NCBI GenBank assembly: GCA_001414485.1
Contig: LLEY01000059.1
Span: forward strand, 248,001 to 312,000
Reading direction: 5' to 3'
Source of the DNA: Calycina herbarum
Lineage: Eukaryota > Ascomycota > Leotiomycetes > Helotiales > Pezizellaceae
Length of the DNA stretch: 64,000 nucleotides
Position numbers and translations under genes: made by a program
Part shown: positions 31,911 to 42,380 of the stretch, piece by piece
How the letters are laid out: every line of letters starts with the position of its first letter
How positions within the stretch are numbered: the first letter of the stretch is position 1
The notes under the pieces: model-generated
Told to the model about the DNA's origin: nothing
Database searches by the model: none
What the model saw: the letters and a program-made list of their open reading frames with translations, nothing else

Positions 31911-32962
31911 CTATGGAGAATAAGTGTAAGTGCCCCAGCCCAATGGATCGTCTGCTACTACCGTGTTCTTGTCAATTTCCTCCCCAATCCTTCGATTCCA
32001 TGCCCACTGCTGAATCTTCGAAAAGCTTCGACATGTATGTGTGACCTCGGCTACGACTTTCATGCTACTATCAAGTGATATACGAGCGAAGGTGATTGGG
32101 GTAACATCACTACTACACTACATGTCACAAGAATCAACGCACGACTAAATAGTAATAGAAACAGGGAAGACGTACCATGATACCTTGTCGAAGCATATCA
32201 ATACAATGGTCCAAGTGTTCTATGCCCAAAAGGTCATCCGAGTTGGTCATGTCAACACTGCCATAGATCCCCTTTCTAATCAGATTCTACTTATATGATC
32301 AGTTATGCATTATCAATGGAGTCATGGAACAAACCAGGCAGTGAAGTTGATGGAAAACTGCGAGTTGGACTACATAACCCCCCTCTTCGTCTGGGACTGG
32401 AAGGGTCTTGTTATCCATAGGTCGAGCTTCATCCGTAGTGAGTCTAGTAATGCCAACTTAGGTTTTCTTAGCGTTAGATGATGCTGGAGAAGAGATTTTG
32501 TAGCCTACAGTCGTAGAGTCCTCCCCATAATTTGTTATTGTCCTTGTCCGGCGCACCTTGGAATGGTGATCGTTCAATGCCAAACGCACTCGAGAAAACC
32601 ACACGCTCACTTTCAACAGCAACAAGCGCAGGAGCTGTGAGATTGAAGTCAATAAAGTTATCTGACCTTGGATGATGATTCGCCTCAGAGGAAAGCTTAC
32701 AGTAAGTTAGAATTTGCTCCCCTGTAGTACTTGAAAACAACAACTTCCAAACAGTTATAATGTTCAACAGCAACGACACAGGGATTATGAACTTCTTCAA
32801 GCTGTTTTGCCAGCGCTTATGGTTGAGCCTTCGAGTCTTCAACACAATTGAGTCGTCGTCGTCTGCCTCCAGCCCTGGCTGTACCTCACTCTCCTCCAAA
32901 GTGCTAGTATTTAAGGCAAGGTTTCTCAGCCTCACGTATTGGAATTTGGTTTGAACGGCCAT
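31911..32962 (-). CDS. UstYa-family (DUF3328) protein 2
   Basis: Four exons: 32509-32962, 32335-32456, 32176-32286, 31911-32117; 297 residues, introns of 48-58 bp. An acidic cytosolic N-terminus (EADDDDSI) precedes a membrane anchor, FIIPVSLLLNIITVWKLLF (about 75-93). The lumenal part has KLWGGLYDFGI, VFHQLHCL and EHLDHCIDMLRQGIMC, the two HxxHC boxes, then CSSDVTPITFARIS near the C-terminus. Each splice junction restores a family motif; for example, the third acceptor gives the Cys directly after GIM. The start is MAVQTK (32962); an upstream in-frame TTG is not used. It is divergent from the repeat-peptide gene (33396), with a 433-bp shared promoter. Confidence 0.9.
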
Positions 32963-33395
32963 AGTTGCTTCAAGGTTTGGCGAAGAACAGTCTGATTTTA
33001 TTTGATAGAAAGTAAAAGAAGACAATCATCTGAAGAAAGAGTAAAGCTATTTCTAAGAAGTGGCGCTACGCTGTAGTCTGGAAAAGGAACTTGGCTCTCA
33101 ATGTGGGAACCCCCCTGCCCTTGGCGCATGAGTATGAGCATATTGTTCCAATATTACGTTAAGATAACTGAGCTTGCTGTGATTGGAATAATGATGGTGA
33201 TGCAGGTTGGTAAACATCCCTGATGGTGTTATGCGCGAGCACTCAAACTTTACCAGGATCGGCAAGCCCTTCTGTTGGAATCAGTAGCCCGCTGATTTTC
33301 AAAGGCAAGTGATATAAAGGATACCTACCTCAACAACGACACTCCCCTAGAAAGTGCAAAACTTGTATTCTTCTTATTCTTCGACTATCGCCAAC
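32963..33395. promoter_or_regulatory. Bidirectional promoter of UstYa-like 2 and the repeat-peptide gene
   Basis: 433 bp between divergent start codons. A GATATAAAGG at 33311-33320 is a TATA-like element about 80 bp before the plus-strand ATG. Shared promoter regions are common for co-regulated pathway genes in fungi; co-regulation is an inference here. Confidence 0.55.
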
Positions 33396-34064
33396 ATGAA
33401 AACAGTAATCCCTCTTACAACTCTGCTTGCTGGTGCAGCCTCGATGGCAATAGCCCCTCCGCTCGATGAGGTATCAATCTATATCCTGTTCCTTTGTGTT
33501 GACTAATTAAAGCTTAGAAAATTGTTGACCATCACATTCATGCACTTGGCGTTGATAATGGACCGACTGTTGATGGGACCAGTACTAGAGGACAGTGGGT
33601 AACCTCTTACACAAACAAGGGTGAAGCTTTCAACGGTCCAACTGTCGACGGGACCAGCACCAGGGGGCAGTGGGTGACTTCATACTCAAACAAAAAAGGA
33701 GAAGCTGTCAGCGGTCCAACTATTGATGGAACCAGCACAAGAGGCCAGTGGGTAACTTCGTACACCAACAAAGGGGATATTGGTAGCGGGCCAACAGTTG
33801 ATGAGACGAGCACCAGAGGGAAATGGGTGTCCTCATACACTGGGAAAAGTGATGGTGTTGATCACTGGGTATTTAATTCCCGTATCCCTTTTTAGTGGAC
33901 AAATTGCTGAGATATTACAGTTGCCTAGCGGTCCAGGTTATCTCGAAGTTGATAGCCTTGAGAAGGGCTATCATGCTCACTTGTTGGTTATGCACGACTC
34001 AAGCTCTTGGCTTCAATCTGGAATGCTTAACGTGAAGCGTTTCTTTCAGGCCAGCACTGTGTAA
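33396..34064 (+). CDS. Secreted repeat protein, candidate RiPP precursor
   Basis: Three exons: 33396-33470, 33518-33868, 33921-34064; 189 residues; introns of 47 bp (GTATCA...CTTAG, CTAAT branch) and 52 bp (GTATTT...ACAG). A signal peptide MKTVIPLTTLLAGAASMA is followed by a short spacer (DHHIHALGVDN). Four repeats of 25-26 residues follow, at 33560-33634, 33635-33712, 33713-33787 and 33788-33862. The shared core reads GPTVDGTSTRGQWVTSYTNK, with variation only in T/S, V/I and the last five residues. A unique C-terminus contains LEVDSLEKGYHAHLLVMHD. Signal peptide plus tandem near-identical cores next to UstYa genes is the layout of dikaritin-type precursors. Unlike those, no Lys-Arg Kex2 site separates the repeats. 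If the second intron is not removed the protein stops at 33895. A structural secreted repeat protein is the alternative. Confidence 0.8.
33560..33862 (+). repeat. Four tandem in-frame repeats of 75-78 bp
   Basis: Units of 75, 78, 75 and 75 bp. They begin at Gly-Pro-Thr and carry an invariant Trp-Val-[TS]-Ser-Tyr. Between units 1 and 2 I count about 11 synonymous third-base differences over the 20-residue core but one amino-acid change (Thr to Ser). Confidence 0.93.
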
Positions 34065-34709
34065 AGTGTGATTGTCGCCATTTAGTATTTTGCTTCATTA
34101 TTTTGATCATTGTCTTGGGTTGAAGGATTGAGACCCACAACAATGCTAGTCTCAATATCATATCTTTCTCTCAGAGAATTTCTCTGAGACACACCTCAAC
34201 CTGCCGTGAAAATCCAAATAACCCAGGCATTGAACTTTGAGATGTTACTTTACACGTGCAATCAAGAAACCTGTGTGAAGATATTCAATTAAAGCACAAG
34301 GTTAGCGCATGTTTTCATCCCAAGACCTTATGGTTTGCTGCCCACTTTTGCTGGTGCGGCTGGGTTGGTGACCAGCTTGTGACCCAATAATATGCAAGGC
34401 GGCGGTACGCTAAATATACTGTACGAAGTTAGGCGCCTAGGTATGGCGAATCGGCCCCGCAGGACCCCCACGGCGTTAGCCAAGCCCCCTGCGACATTGG
34501 CCGCCAGCCCGCCATCCCCGTCAACTTACAGCTAGCGTACTTTCGTTGCACAAGGCGCCCACGACAACATAACTTCTTGCAACACGTCCCCTCATACTCC
34601 GTTGCATCACGCATTCCCACTCCTTTCATCAAGCCCCAGCAAGATCTTCCAATTTCTTGTCATCTTTCTATAGCACGTCACGTTCCACTTCTCTGCACTC
34701 TCACTGCAA
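34065..34709. other. Intergenic, with a hairpin after the repeat-peptide gene
   Basis: A hairpin TCTCAGAGA-ATT-TCTCTGAGA lies at 34169-34189, about 105 bp after the stop codon. A GC-rich promoter (34430-34560) precedes the next gene. No other gene was recognised. Confidence 0.6.
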
Positions 34710-36190
34710 ATGGCAGCCACGACGAATAACCATGCCAACTATCAGACACGGCTAGATTTTGTACGAGATCTGCTCCAGAAAATGTTCAGGCTCAGGGTAA
34801 GTAACATTGCAATTTTCTTGCACTATCCCCTATCGTCCTTTCTCTAGTTCTCTCCTATCTAGAAAAGCTCTAATAATGCCTGGATTTCTCTAGGAGAATG
34901 CTGAGATAACACCGATTCAATACGATCCAGAGAGTCCTTTCAAATACAACAACTTTGTCTATCGTGTTCAATTACCTGGGCCCATTATGCCGGACCAGGT
35001 GATCAAGAAAGCAACCCTACAACCCGGTTGTGTACTCATTCCCGAAGGTACTAAGGAGCTCATCTTTCGCCTCACTAACCCTAACGCCGAAGGCTTGCAC
35101 CAAGCGACTCGTGTCGAGAATGAAGTGGCAATCATCGATCTAGCTTCGGCTGCTCTGGCTGAAGTCATCCCGCATATAGTGCCTTCAGTTTATGGTTGGG
35201 GAAGTGCAGCAGTTGAATCCTCACCAGGTTGGATTATTCAAGAAATGATGCCGGGTACACCGGTAGATGAGTCATTTGATGCTATGGATCTTGAGCAGAA
35301 GCGTAAGATTTTAGCACAAATGGCTAGAATGCTGAAGTTGTTGCAAGATTATCAGCTTCCTTCTAGTATTGCTAGTTTTGGAGGCGTCACATTTGATGAC
35401 ATTGGCCGTCCTATAAGTACCGCCATGACCAGTGTTGGTGCTGGGCCCTGGGCCTCATATGAAGCTTCTTTCGAGGGACGACTTGAAGTGGCGCTTCGAA
35501 AAGCAGATGAAAATCCCTATATCAGAGGATGGCGTGCTAATGGCGTGAGAGAGCGCTTGAATGCATTTATTCAGCGTGGTGTTCCAGCCCAGTTCGAAGC
35601 TTTAGCATCGAAGCAAGATCGGGTCATCATACATGCTGACTTCAGTAAGTGACACACTTAATGGAGTTCTCAATCTCAATTTCCTAATCATTCAGCTAAT
35701 AATGCTTTCTTACCTTGATATAGCCGCCAACAATCTCCTTTTTGATGCTACCACCGGTCGTATCACGGCTCTCATTGACTACGATTTTGCATGTATCTCT
35801 CATCCTTCTTATGAGTTTCTACGATCTTTTGATGGTGCTGGTGGTCAGTTCCGAGGTTGGTCTGGCGACGAAGCTAGTGAGGATATGGCGTTAAGGGAAG
35901 CAAAGCTTCACGGGTTTCCAACACCACTCCCTTCAACGACCAAAGATGGAGTGCAGTGGGAATCTGTAGCAGCTTGGGAGGAAGAGTTAGAAAAGCTGGA
36001 TGTGAAGAGACCGAGGAACATGCCGGGAATTGACAAGGTGGCCGACGTCGACACCGTTCTCCGAACGATATTGCCGTGGCGGGTCTCCAATTCTGATATT
36101 TTAAGGCTGCAGTCGGAAGAAGTGATTGTTAAGTGTAGGAACGATAATGAGGAGCAATTAGTGGGACTCTTAAGTCGTTTGGGATACTAA
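34710..36190 (+). CDS. Aminoglycoside-phosphotransferase-fold (APH) kinase-like protein
   Basis: Three exons: 34710-34796, 34894-35644, 35724-36190; 434 residues. The N-lobe has YNNFVYRVQLPG and the Lys/Glu region IFRLTNPNAEGLHQATRVENEVAII. The C-lobe has the hinge-like PGWIIQEMMPGTP, the catalytic loop HADFTANNLLFD (family HGDxxxxN, with Gly replaced by Ala) and ALIDYDFACISHPSYEF (family IDxxxA, metal-binding Asp). These APH-family proteins are abundant in filamentous fungi, and their substrates are mostly unknown. The catalytic His/Asp, Asn and second Asp are all present, so activity is plausible. Adjacent to the UstYa/repeat-peptide genes, but no direct link can be shown. Confidence 0.88.
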
Positions 36191-36586
36191 GGTTCTTGTG
36201 TGTTATGAACAAGGTTAAAAATAGCGAGCGTTGAGTCTTAGATATGGAACTTAGCAATTCAGATCAAAGCACAGACTCGTGTACAGCTTAAGACGTGCGC
36301 AGGCATCGTGTGCCAAGCTTACTAATCGGGTGCAACCCGTTACACATAAGCCTGGTTAGCCTTCTCCGCTCTGTAAACGTGTGGAGTAAACCACTGCTTG
36401 CTGTGATGAATACAGAGTCAAACCGAATACTGCTATGTTGAGTGAACAACAAAGTAAGGAAAGAAGAGAGTTCCAGAGGAACGGAAGCTTAAATACAGGA
36501 TTCCCACAGCACGCACGTTTCGTACTACACGTGATCTGCCCCCAGTTCCTCCAACTCCGTAACATATTGTATAGCACTGCGACTAT
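36191..36586. other. Intergenic, nothing recognised
   Basis: About 400 bp between the convergent APH-like gene and the CorA-like pseudogene. The TG...CA framing at 36201-36344 was considered as a solo LTR and rejected. Confidence 0.5.
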
Positions 36587-38752
36587 CTAAGCAGTAGAGT
36601 CTTTCTGAGTATTCTCCCTTCTCGAGCGTCTGAACACTTGTTTCCATGCTAACTTGTTTGTCTCTTGTGGACTTTGCTCCTCTTTATTATCCTTCCCCTC
36701 TTTGATCTTTTTCTTTTTCTTCTTGTCTTTAGGTCCCAGGCCCCTGAATATTGCCTTGAGGATCGCTAAAGCTCTTGTGCGTCTTTTGACAAATACTATT
36801 ACCAACCCGGCAAGTATGTAGGTTACTGCAGCCAGCACACAGAACGTAATCAGGAAGCTTTTGGGTTTGTTGCTTTTGAAGACGTCCAACTGGAAGACCG
36901 ACTGAATATAATGAGTCAGCCTAGATATTTCAGTATATCAGTTAAAGAAATACGTCTACTTATCGTAACACTCAGCGGGAGGAATATCACGGTCGTAACG
37001 GTAAAGACCATCACGTAGCGGTTCATTCCAGTGCTCTTGGTTGATTCTCTAACAGCTGTGGCGTTGAAAAGCTGCTCGTAGATTAGCTCCTATTTGTGAG
37101 CTTGAGTCGAAGAGATGCTTACACCATCACGTAGACTCTCTAATTCTTTTCCTTTCTCCAGCAGGGTTTCTCGGATTACCTTGAGGTTAGCCACTTGCTT
37201 CCACGTATATATATCCCAATCCTCGGACAGTTTTTTAGAGGATTCAAACCCCAGCCATTGTTTGAAAAACTGATCAGAACCCACGTTGGCCACTTCGAGA
37301 TCTCTGATAGTTTCCTCGATAGTTTTTCCAAATATTCGGCACAGTTGAAGCATTCGGAAATAAGTCTTAGAGCGCGAGAGCATACCATCGTCAAAGATGA
37401 GATTGTCAACTGCGCAGTCTTCAGACAAATCCGTAATCTAAGACATATTAGTCTGTGCCAAAAGATTTAAACTAACCATTATTTACCCCTAACTACTTAC
37501 CTTTACACTGATTACCCTGTCTAGTTGTTTCAACACATCATTCCAGCTAGAACATATATCTGAGACTGCAGAGTCTAGGTATTCGATGAACATATACAGC
37601 GGGCTAGAAGAGCAAGCTTCATATGCTCGTAGGGAAACATCTTTCGGCAAGTTGTATTCACCTTTCTCCTTTCCATCACGAACATACTGCAACGTGAAAC
37701 ACGGGAGATTCGTCTCCGTACCGGGATGTATATCAATGTCTAACACTAGACATACTCGACATTCGACCAGGAGGTATTCGGGCACCCTTTCACTTGTCTT
37801 CTTAAGTTTTACAATCTCTCGGGGAATTGGATGTCTCCAAATTTGAAAGCTTTCCTTGAGAGCTTATTCCTTCCCTTCCTCCATATGCCTTTGAAATAGC
37901 GGATTGTATGAAGTTTACGGGCGTGCCCAAAGGTTAACATGCTTACCCTTGGTACCGTGGCCCAGTCAGAAAGGAAACATTGAAAAATATCATGGACCCG
38001 CAAATCTCTTATCCAAGAAGCAAGGTAAACCAAAAGTTCTAGAGACATGGTGTTGGTAGATCCATCCTCGTAAGAGTAAAAGTCAACCATTCTAGGTATA
38101 TCAGCTTCGAGGGAATTACAGGAGGTTTCTTGGCCTACAATAATTTTCCAATCATTACTTTATGAAGTTGAAATTCAAACTCCCCGGGATTTCTCCAATT
38201 GATTGTGTTGAGTTTGTTAAAACTCATTGGCTAGAAGCTCATGAATCAGTATATGATGGTTGTAGCAAGTCTTGAAGCCTAAGCGACCCATACCAATTTA
38301 TGCTCCGTATCTCCTTCCAGCTTCCGGCAATTGATAACAACATTCGATTCGCCAGAGACTTCCAATTTGCTCTTAGTCTCCAACCTCTCGAACCAGCTAT
38401 TAAGAAGGCGCGGAAGGAGTGGTTCATCATCGGTTTCGTACGCGGATGCAAAGTTGGTATCCTCAGCCAGAAGAGTATTCGCGTCTGAGAACCACAGTTT
38501 ATGATGTCGTTGACACTCTTGGATGAACATTTGACCCATTCTTTTCCATGAATCAATGTCTGGATCTTCGTTGATACAGCCTCTTATTTCTGATAAAGGG
38601 AACTTCTCCAGGCCAGCATTCTCGAATTCACTCAGCAAACGTTGAAGATTTTTCTGCTGAAAGCTCAACTGCGCCCTATAATCACTATTTGACGGATCTG
38701 GTCTTAGACACAGTACGGGGGTAACTTTGTGGGACGCCCCTTCGGAACTCAT
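36587..38752 (-). pseudogene. CorA-like transporter-domain protein, decaying
   Basis: Exon-like blocks on the minus strand: 38294-38752, about 37919-38230, 37501-37862, 37123-37437, 36964-37071 and 36587-36901. Family features are clear: VGQETSCNSLEAD, LRVHDIFQCFL, LKESFQIWRHPIPREIV, SEDWDIYTWKQV, the CorA signature TGMN (37021-37032) followed by a membrane segment YVMVFTVTTVIFLPLSV, then KSFLITFCVLAAVTYILAGL and a Lys-rich tail. Two defects were seen. In block 2 the frame slips by one base near 38155 (FEFQLHK then DWKIIVGQE in another frame, the original frame meeting TAG). At 36962-36963 the expected GTAAGT donor reads ATAAGT. Either could be tolerated alone, but together they suggest a young pseudogene. 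A sequencing error at the frameshift cannot be excluded. Confidence 0.7.
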
Positions 38753-39944
38753 GATGGCTCTCAGAGAAAACGATTATTTTTCGAAATAGAATGACGAGCA
38801 GGCAGATATCTTTTGGATTTTAATACTAGTCTAGTTTGCCCCTTTAAACATATGGCTTGAAGTAACACAAGGTTCCACAGATGAGCGGCTGAAACCTGGC
38901 GCTTCTGCTACTAGCTTTTTATCGTGTAAGGAGATGGGATACTCTAGCCTTGTCCTACCAAACGTCTTGGAAGTAGATGCTGTCACGCTGGGAAAAGTGG
39001 CTAAAAGCTGAAAGTTCGCTTAACGATGAATTACTCTGATAGGACACATTTCCTAACCTCTCTATGCAGAATATGTAGGATCCAGTTGCTTGTAGACTCT
39101 GATTTGGCATACCCCCAACAGCAATTGGTAGCAACCCCCAAGGGCTCCTCTCACCAGCACTTGAAGTGAATTGTCTGGCCAATAATGCGCCCGTGCTCTG
39201 CCACCGCCCCACCACACCCTAACTCAGCCCCAGCCGCGGAGCTCACCCATTCCACAACGCGATCAATTCTGGCCCCAACCCCAAAACCAATGGAGGCTGG
39301 TTTGCTTCAGAACTAGAATCATACCGAGAAAGACACTGCCGGTCGGATATTATTCTTAGTCACTTCGACGGCCATATTATACATAGGAGACTCACAAAAT
39401 CGGCGCCGAATATGGAGTACAAACGGGATACAGTCGATCTATATGGACAGTAGTTCCTATAGTTCTAGATGTTAGAATCCGGGGTATGGGGAAGTGGGGG
39501 CAGGTTGGGAAGTAAATACATTATTTTATAAGGGAGTGGAATGTTTTATAGAAGCCAAGAATGCAAAATAGGTTGATCGCACACGTGGAAATTTCTGCTT
39601 CTTTTCTTCGCTCCTTGTTATTTAGGATTTGATTCAAGTGTATTTATTTTGGCCCACCCAGTTACTGTCCCTATATTCCGAGATACAATATTATTTATTC
39701 AGGCTATCAATGGCTGAGTGCGTATGGCTACCTATTGAGATATCTAGATCAGCTGTAGAAGCGGGTGTAAATGTGACCCAGCAGTACGTACTCGTACCAA
39801 TAATTCACAGCTCCAGCGCTCCAAGCGCTGACCGATGGCCCTGGATGATTTCCTTCAGGGAGTAGTACGCTATAAATCCAGGAATCTGAAAACACACAGG
39901 AGGCGCTACAGCTTCGGGGACTTTCGGGCTACCATCACACTGCT
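38753..39944. other. Intergenic, no gene recognised
   Basis: About 1.2 kb upstream of the CorA-like pseudogene. The C-rich stretch at 39190-39290 may be promoter sequence. No ORF with resemblance. Confidence 0.55.
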
Positions 39945-40305
39945 CCAGCGCTCTAACCGTCGAAGCTGCTTTTCCAGTACCTAGCCTGAAAACCAGAAAA
40001 CCGTTCTCCCTTTCTACAAAAACTGAAGTTATCTGAGGCTTGTGTACACGGAGAGCGAGGACTAAGCCCAATTCTCCTCAGTCTATGGTCGTATGTGACA
40101 GGTTAGGACTTGTTTGGGTATACCAAGCATTAGCTTCCATGGGTGGTAGACAGTTTTGGAGGGCTGTAGGTCCGTTGGGTGGGAAAAAATGGGTCCTGGG
40201 CAGGGAAAAATTGTGCCTGACGTAGTTCCTGTTTTTGCGCATTCTCGGATTAGGAAATGTCGGGGGGTTTCGTTCTTTTGAGAAGGCGTTGAAAGGTGGT
40301 CGAAG
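39945..40305. repeat. Dispersed repeat copy B (less mutated), contains a 5S half-pseudogene
   Basis: About 361 bp aligning with 26785-27147. It retains GGG/GGC runs that are A-rich in copy A. The repeat includes about 90 bp after and 210 bp before the 5S-like segment (minus-strand sense), so the whole locus, not just a transcript, was copied. Confidence 0.9.
40035..40096 (-). pseudogene. 5S rRNA 5'-half pseudogene (copy 3)
   Basis: The minus strand begins ACATACGACCATAGACTG, the canonical fungal 5S start, and ends ACAAGCCTCAGAT, after which it continues AACTTCAG as in copy 2. It lacks the 3' half with the C-box. Confidence 0.85.
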
Positions 40306-42189
40306 ACCAGGGTTAGTTTCGCTTAATTCGGAGGCGGGTTCGTGAGGCGAAATTTGTTCCTAGTTTCCTTGCTATTCTTTCCCTCTCTGGTATTACCAAA
40401 TCCAAGTATGCGATTGGTAGTATCGTTAATTATCTCCCATCAGATAAAACAGGCACCCTTGCGTAATTTTTTTGTTACAACGATGAGTCTCCGAGAATTG
40501 GGGTAAAATTTACTTAGAAGAAACTTTATACATCGTCGCCATTCGCAGAGTTGATTCGTCTTAAAATACAACTTGTTTGTGTTCAAATATTCGAGTTAGT
40601 TTTTTCCAGGCTGTATTCTTTCTGGCTTGGATTCCAATCGTCGATATTCAATAGAGGTAGAATTCACTTCAAGGTGTCGGGTAATTAGAAGTCTCTTAAA
40701 GCAAAAATAGCAATTGAAGCTTGCTTACGGCGTTAGGAATAATAATCTTAGCCCGCGTCTATCTCTTTGCGGCCGTGGTAGTGTAGACGGAGGAAATATT
40801 ACTACGAGGCTTGGTACTACAGTCTTAATCGGAACGTTCTGTTGATTTGTTGTATCAAAATCATTTTTCGAAAATCGATCGCGGAAAAATTAGAGGCGGA
40901 CCGGAGTATCCCAACACTATATTTGATGTTCGGTTTTAAAAGAACATGCTTGTATAGAAGGTCGTCTGTAGTCGAAGTTTGATTTTCGTAGTATTATAAA
41001 GCGTAATTAAACCTTTTTAGACTATATAGTAAATGAGAGCACGAATTCCTTCTAAGTTGAGCATTCGTGTGGAGTCCGGTCGAAGTAAAGTCTTGTCGCA
41101 AAAATCCGTAAACCTAAAATAATTAATCGTAATGTTAAGAACCTCCTCTGAGATCTAAACCGCGCAAGCAGAATGTATTAAAGTCGAATCAGCATCGGGG
41201 ATATTTCTTAAGAGATCGCCTCCGCCAGGTGAAGGTAACGAGACGCCTAACACTCCTATTGTGAAGATTATAGTATCGGACTTGTATTTACTTCTCGATG
41301 GAGGCATTGGTAAGTCGAAGCGAGGAGGTCTTTGAGAATTCATTTCATTCGAGTCGTTGTTGGAGACTTGGTAACGAGTGGATTGTTCTGTTTTGAGCCA
41401 AAGTAAATAAAGTCGCATACCAGGGTTGAGGTAAATACGTCTTTCGACAGATATTCCTGAGAGAATAATAAATTGCGGTTCTGGGGGAAACTTCCCCTAA
41501 ACTCGTCTTTTCCTGATGAACTCATTTGAAGAAGTTAAGCCCTGGACCTGCTAGGCAACCCGTGAATTGGCGGCCAACGAAGGAATAGATCCTTGCGTGT
41601 AAACAGTGGCGCAAATTGGAGAATGTAAATGTGTTGTAGAGTAAGGTGGAGTGGCAGGTGGCAGGTGGACTAAATTCCCAGGTAGAAGTTTCGAGTTTCG
41701 CAGAAGTATGATCGAACATCTGTAAGCCTGGATCCAAAAGAGAATCAATCATGATTCCAAGAACCTGTATTGCGCATGCACTCATGTTCTCAAGCGTTCT
41801 TGTAATACGGAGTAACAAGTATTAGAAATAATTCGGAGTGGTTCAAAAGATTCTCTCAGTCGAAGCGAGCAATTCATGATTCGCTGCGAGAGTGATGGTA
41901 ATGAGATGTCGGATACTCATTTGTTGTGATCGTGAACTTTGTATCCTGCTCTATGTGTTCGTATTCGAGATTGACATCAGCTATCGAAGAAATAGGCGTT
42001 GTGATTTGAGCTTGCATCCGAAATTTCATGGGGGTTTATCGCAATATTCCACAAGAGACGAATCAACTCCCCAAAGTAATCCTAGTGCTGAAGTAAATCG
42101 TGTATTGAATTAAACAATCCTACAGAAAATAAGCAAGCGCGATTTCCCGGTTACCTCTTTTGCTCTAATTCCTCTTTGTAATAGATGCG
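40306..42189. other. Gene-poor stretch, no gene recognised
   Basis: Short ORFs on both strands, none with family resemblance. CG-containing words such as TCG and CGA are frequent, unlike the RIP-affected blocks, so this sequence has not been heavily RIPed. Confidence 0.5.
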
Positions 42190-42380
42190 AAGGTAACCCC
42201 TGACCTGGCAAGCCACTCGTGAACCCACGCGGTCGAGTAAGCCATTAACCGACGAGTAAGCTGTAATTTGCCGAGTAATCCATGAAACGATCCTGGTGAG
42301 TAAGCCAGCAATTGACGCGAGACTCGCATACCCAGGTAAGCCTTGAGTTGACGAGTACCTCAAGAGTTGATCTAGGCGAG
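42190..42380. repeat. Imperfect minisatellite-like repeats (CGAGTAAGC word)
   Basis: The word CGAGTAAGCC or close variants recurs roughly every 25-30 bp (near 42223, 42250, 42270, 42298, 42335 and 42350). The units are too diverged to give a strict consensus. Confidence 0.55.

Noticed and set aside
36201..36344. Possible solo LTR framed by TGTTA...TTACA
   Set aside because: No target duplication (flanks CTTGTG and CATAAG differ) and no second copy in the window.
37809..37919. Second frameshift in the CorA-like gene near 37865
   Set aside because: A 56-bp intron (GTAAAC...ATAAG, 37863-37918) explains the change of frame and joins TFGHAP to LKESFQIWRHP.
40040..40225. 61-codon ORF inside dispersed repeat copy B
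   Set aside because: Frame not conserved in copy A and it overlaps the 5S half-pseudogene on the other strand.
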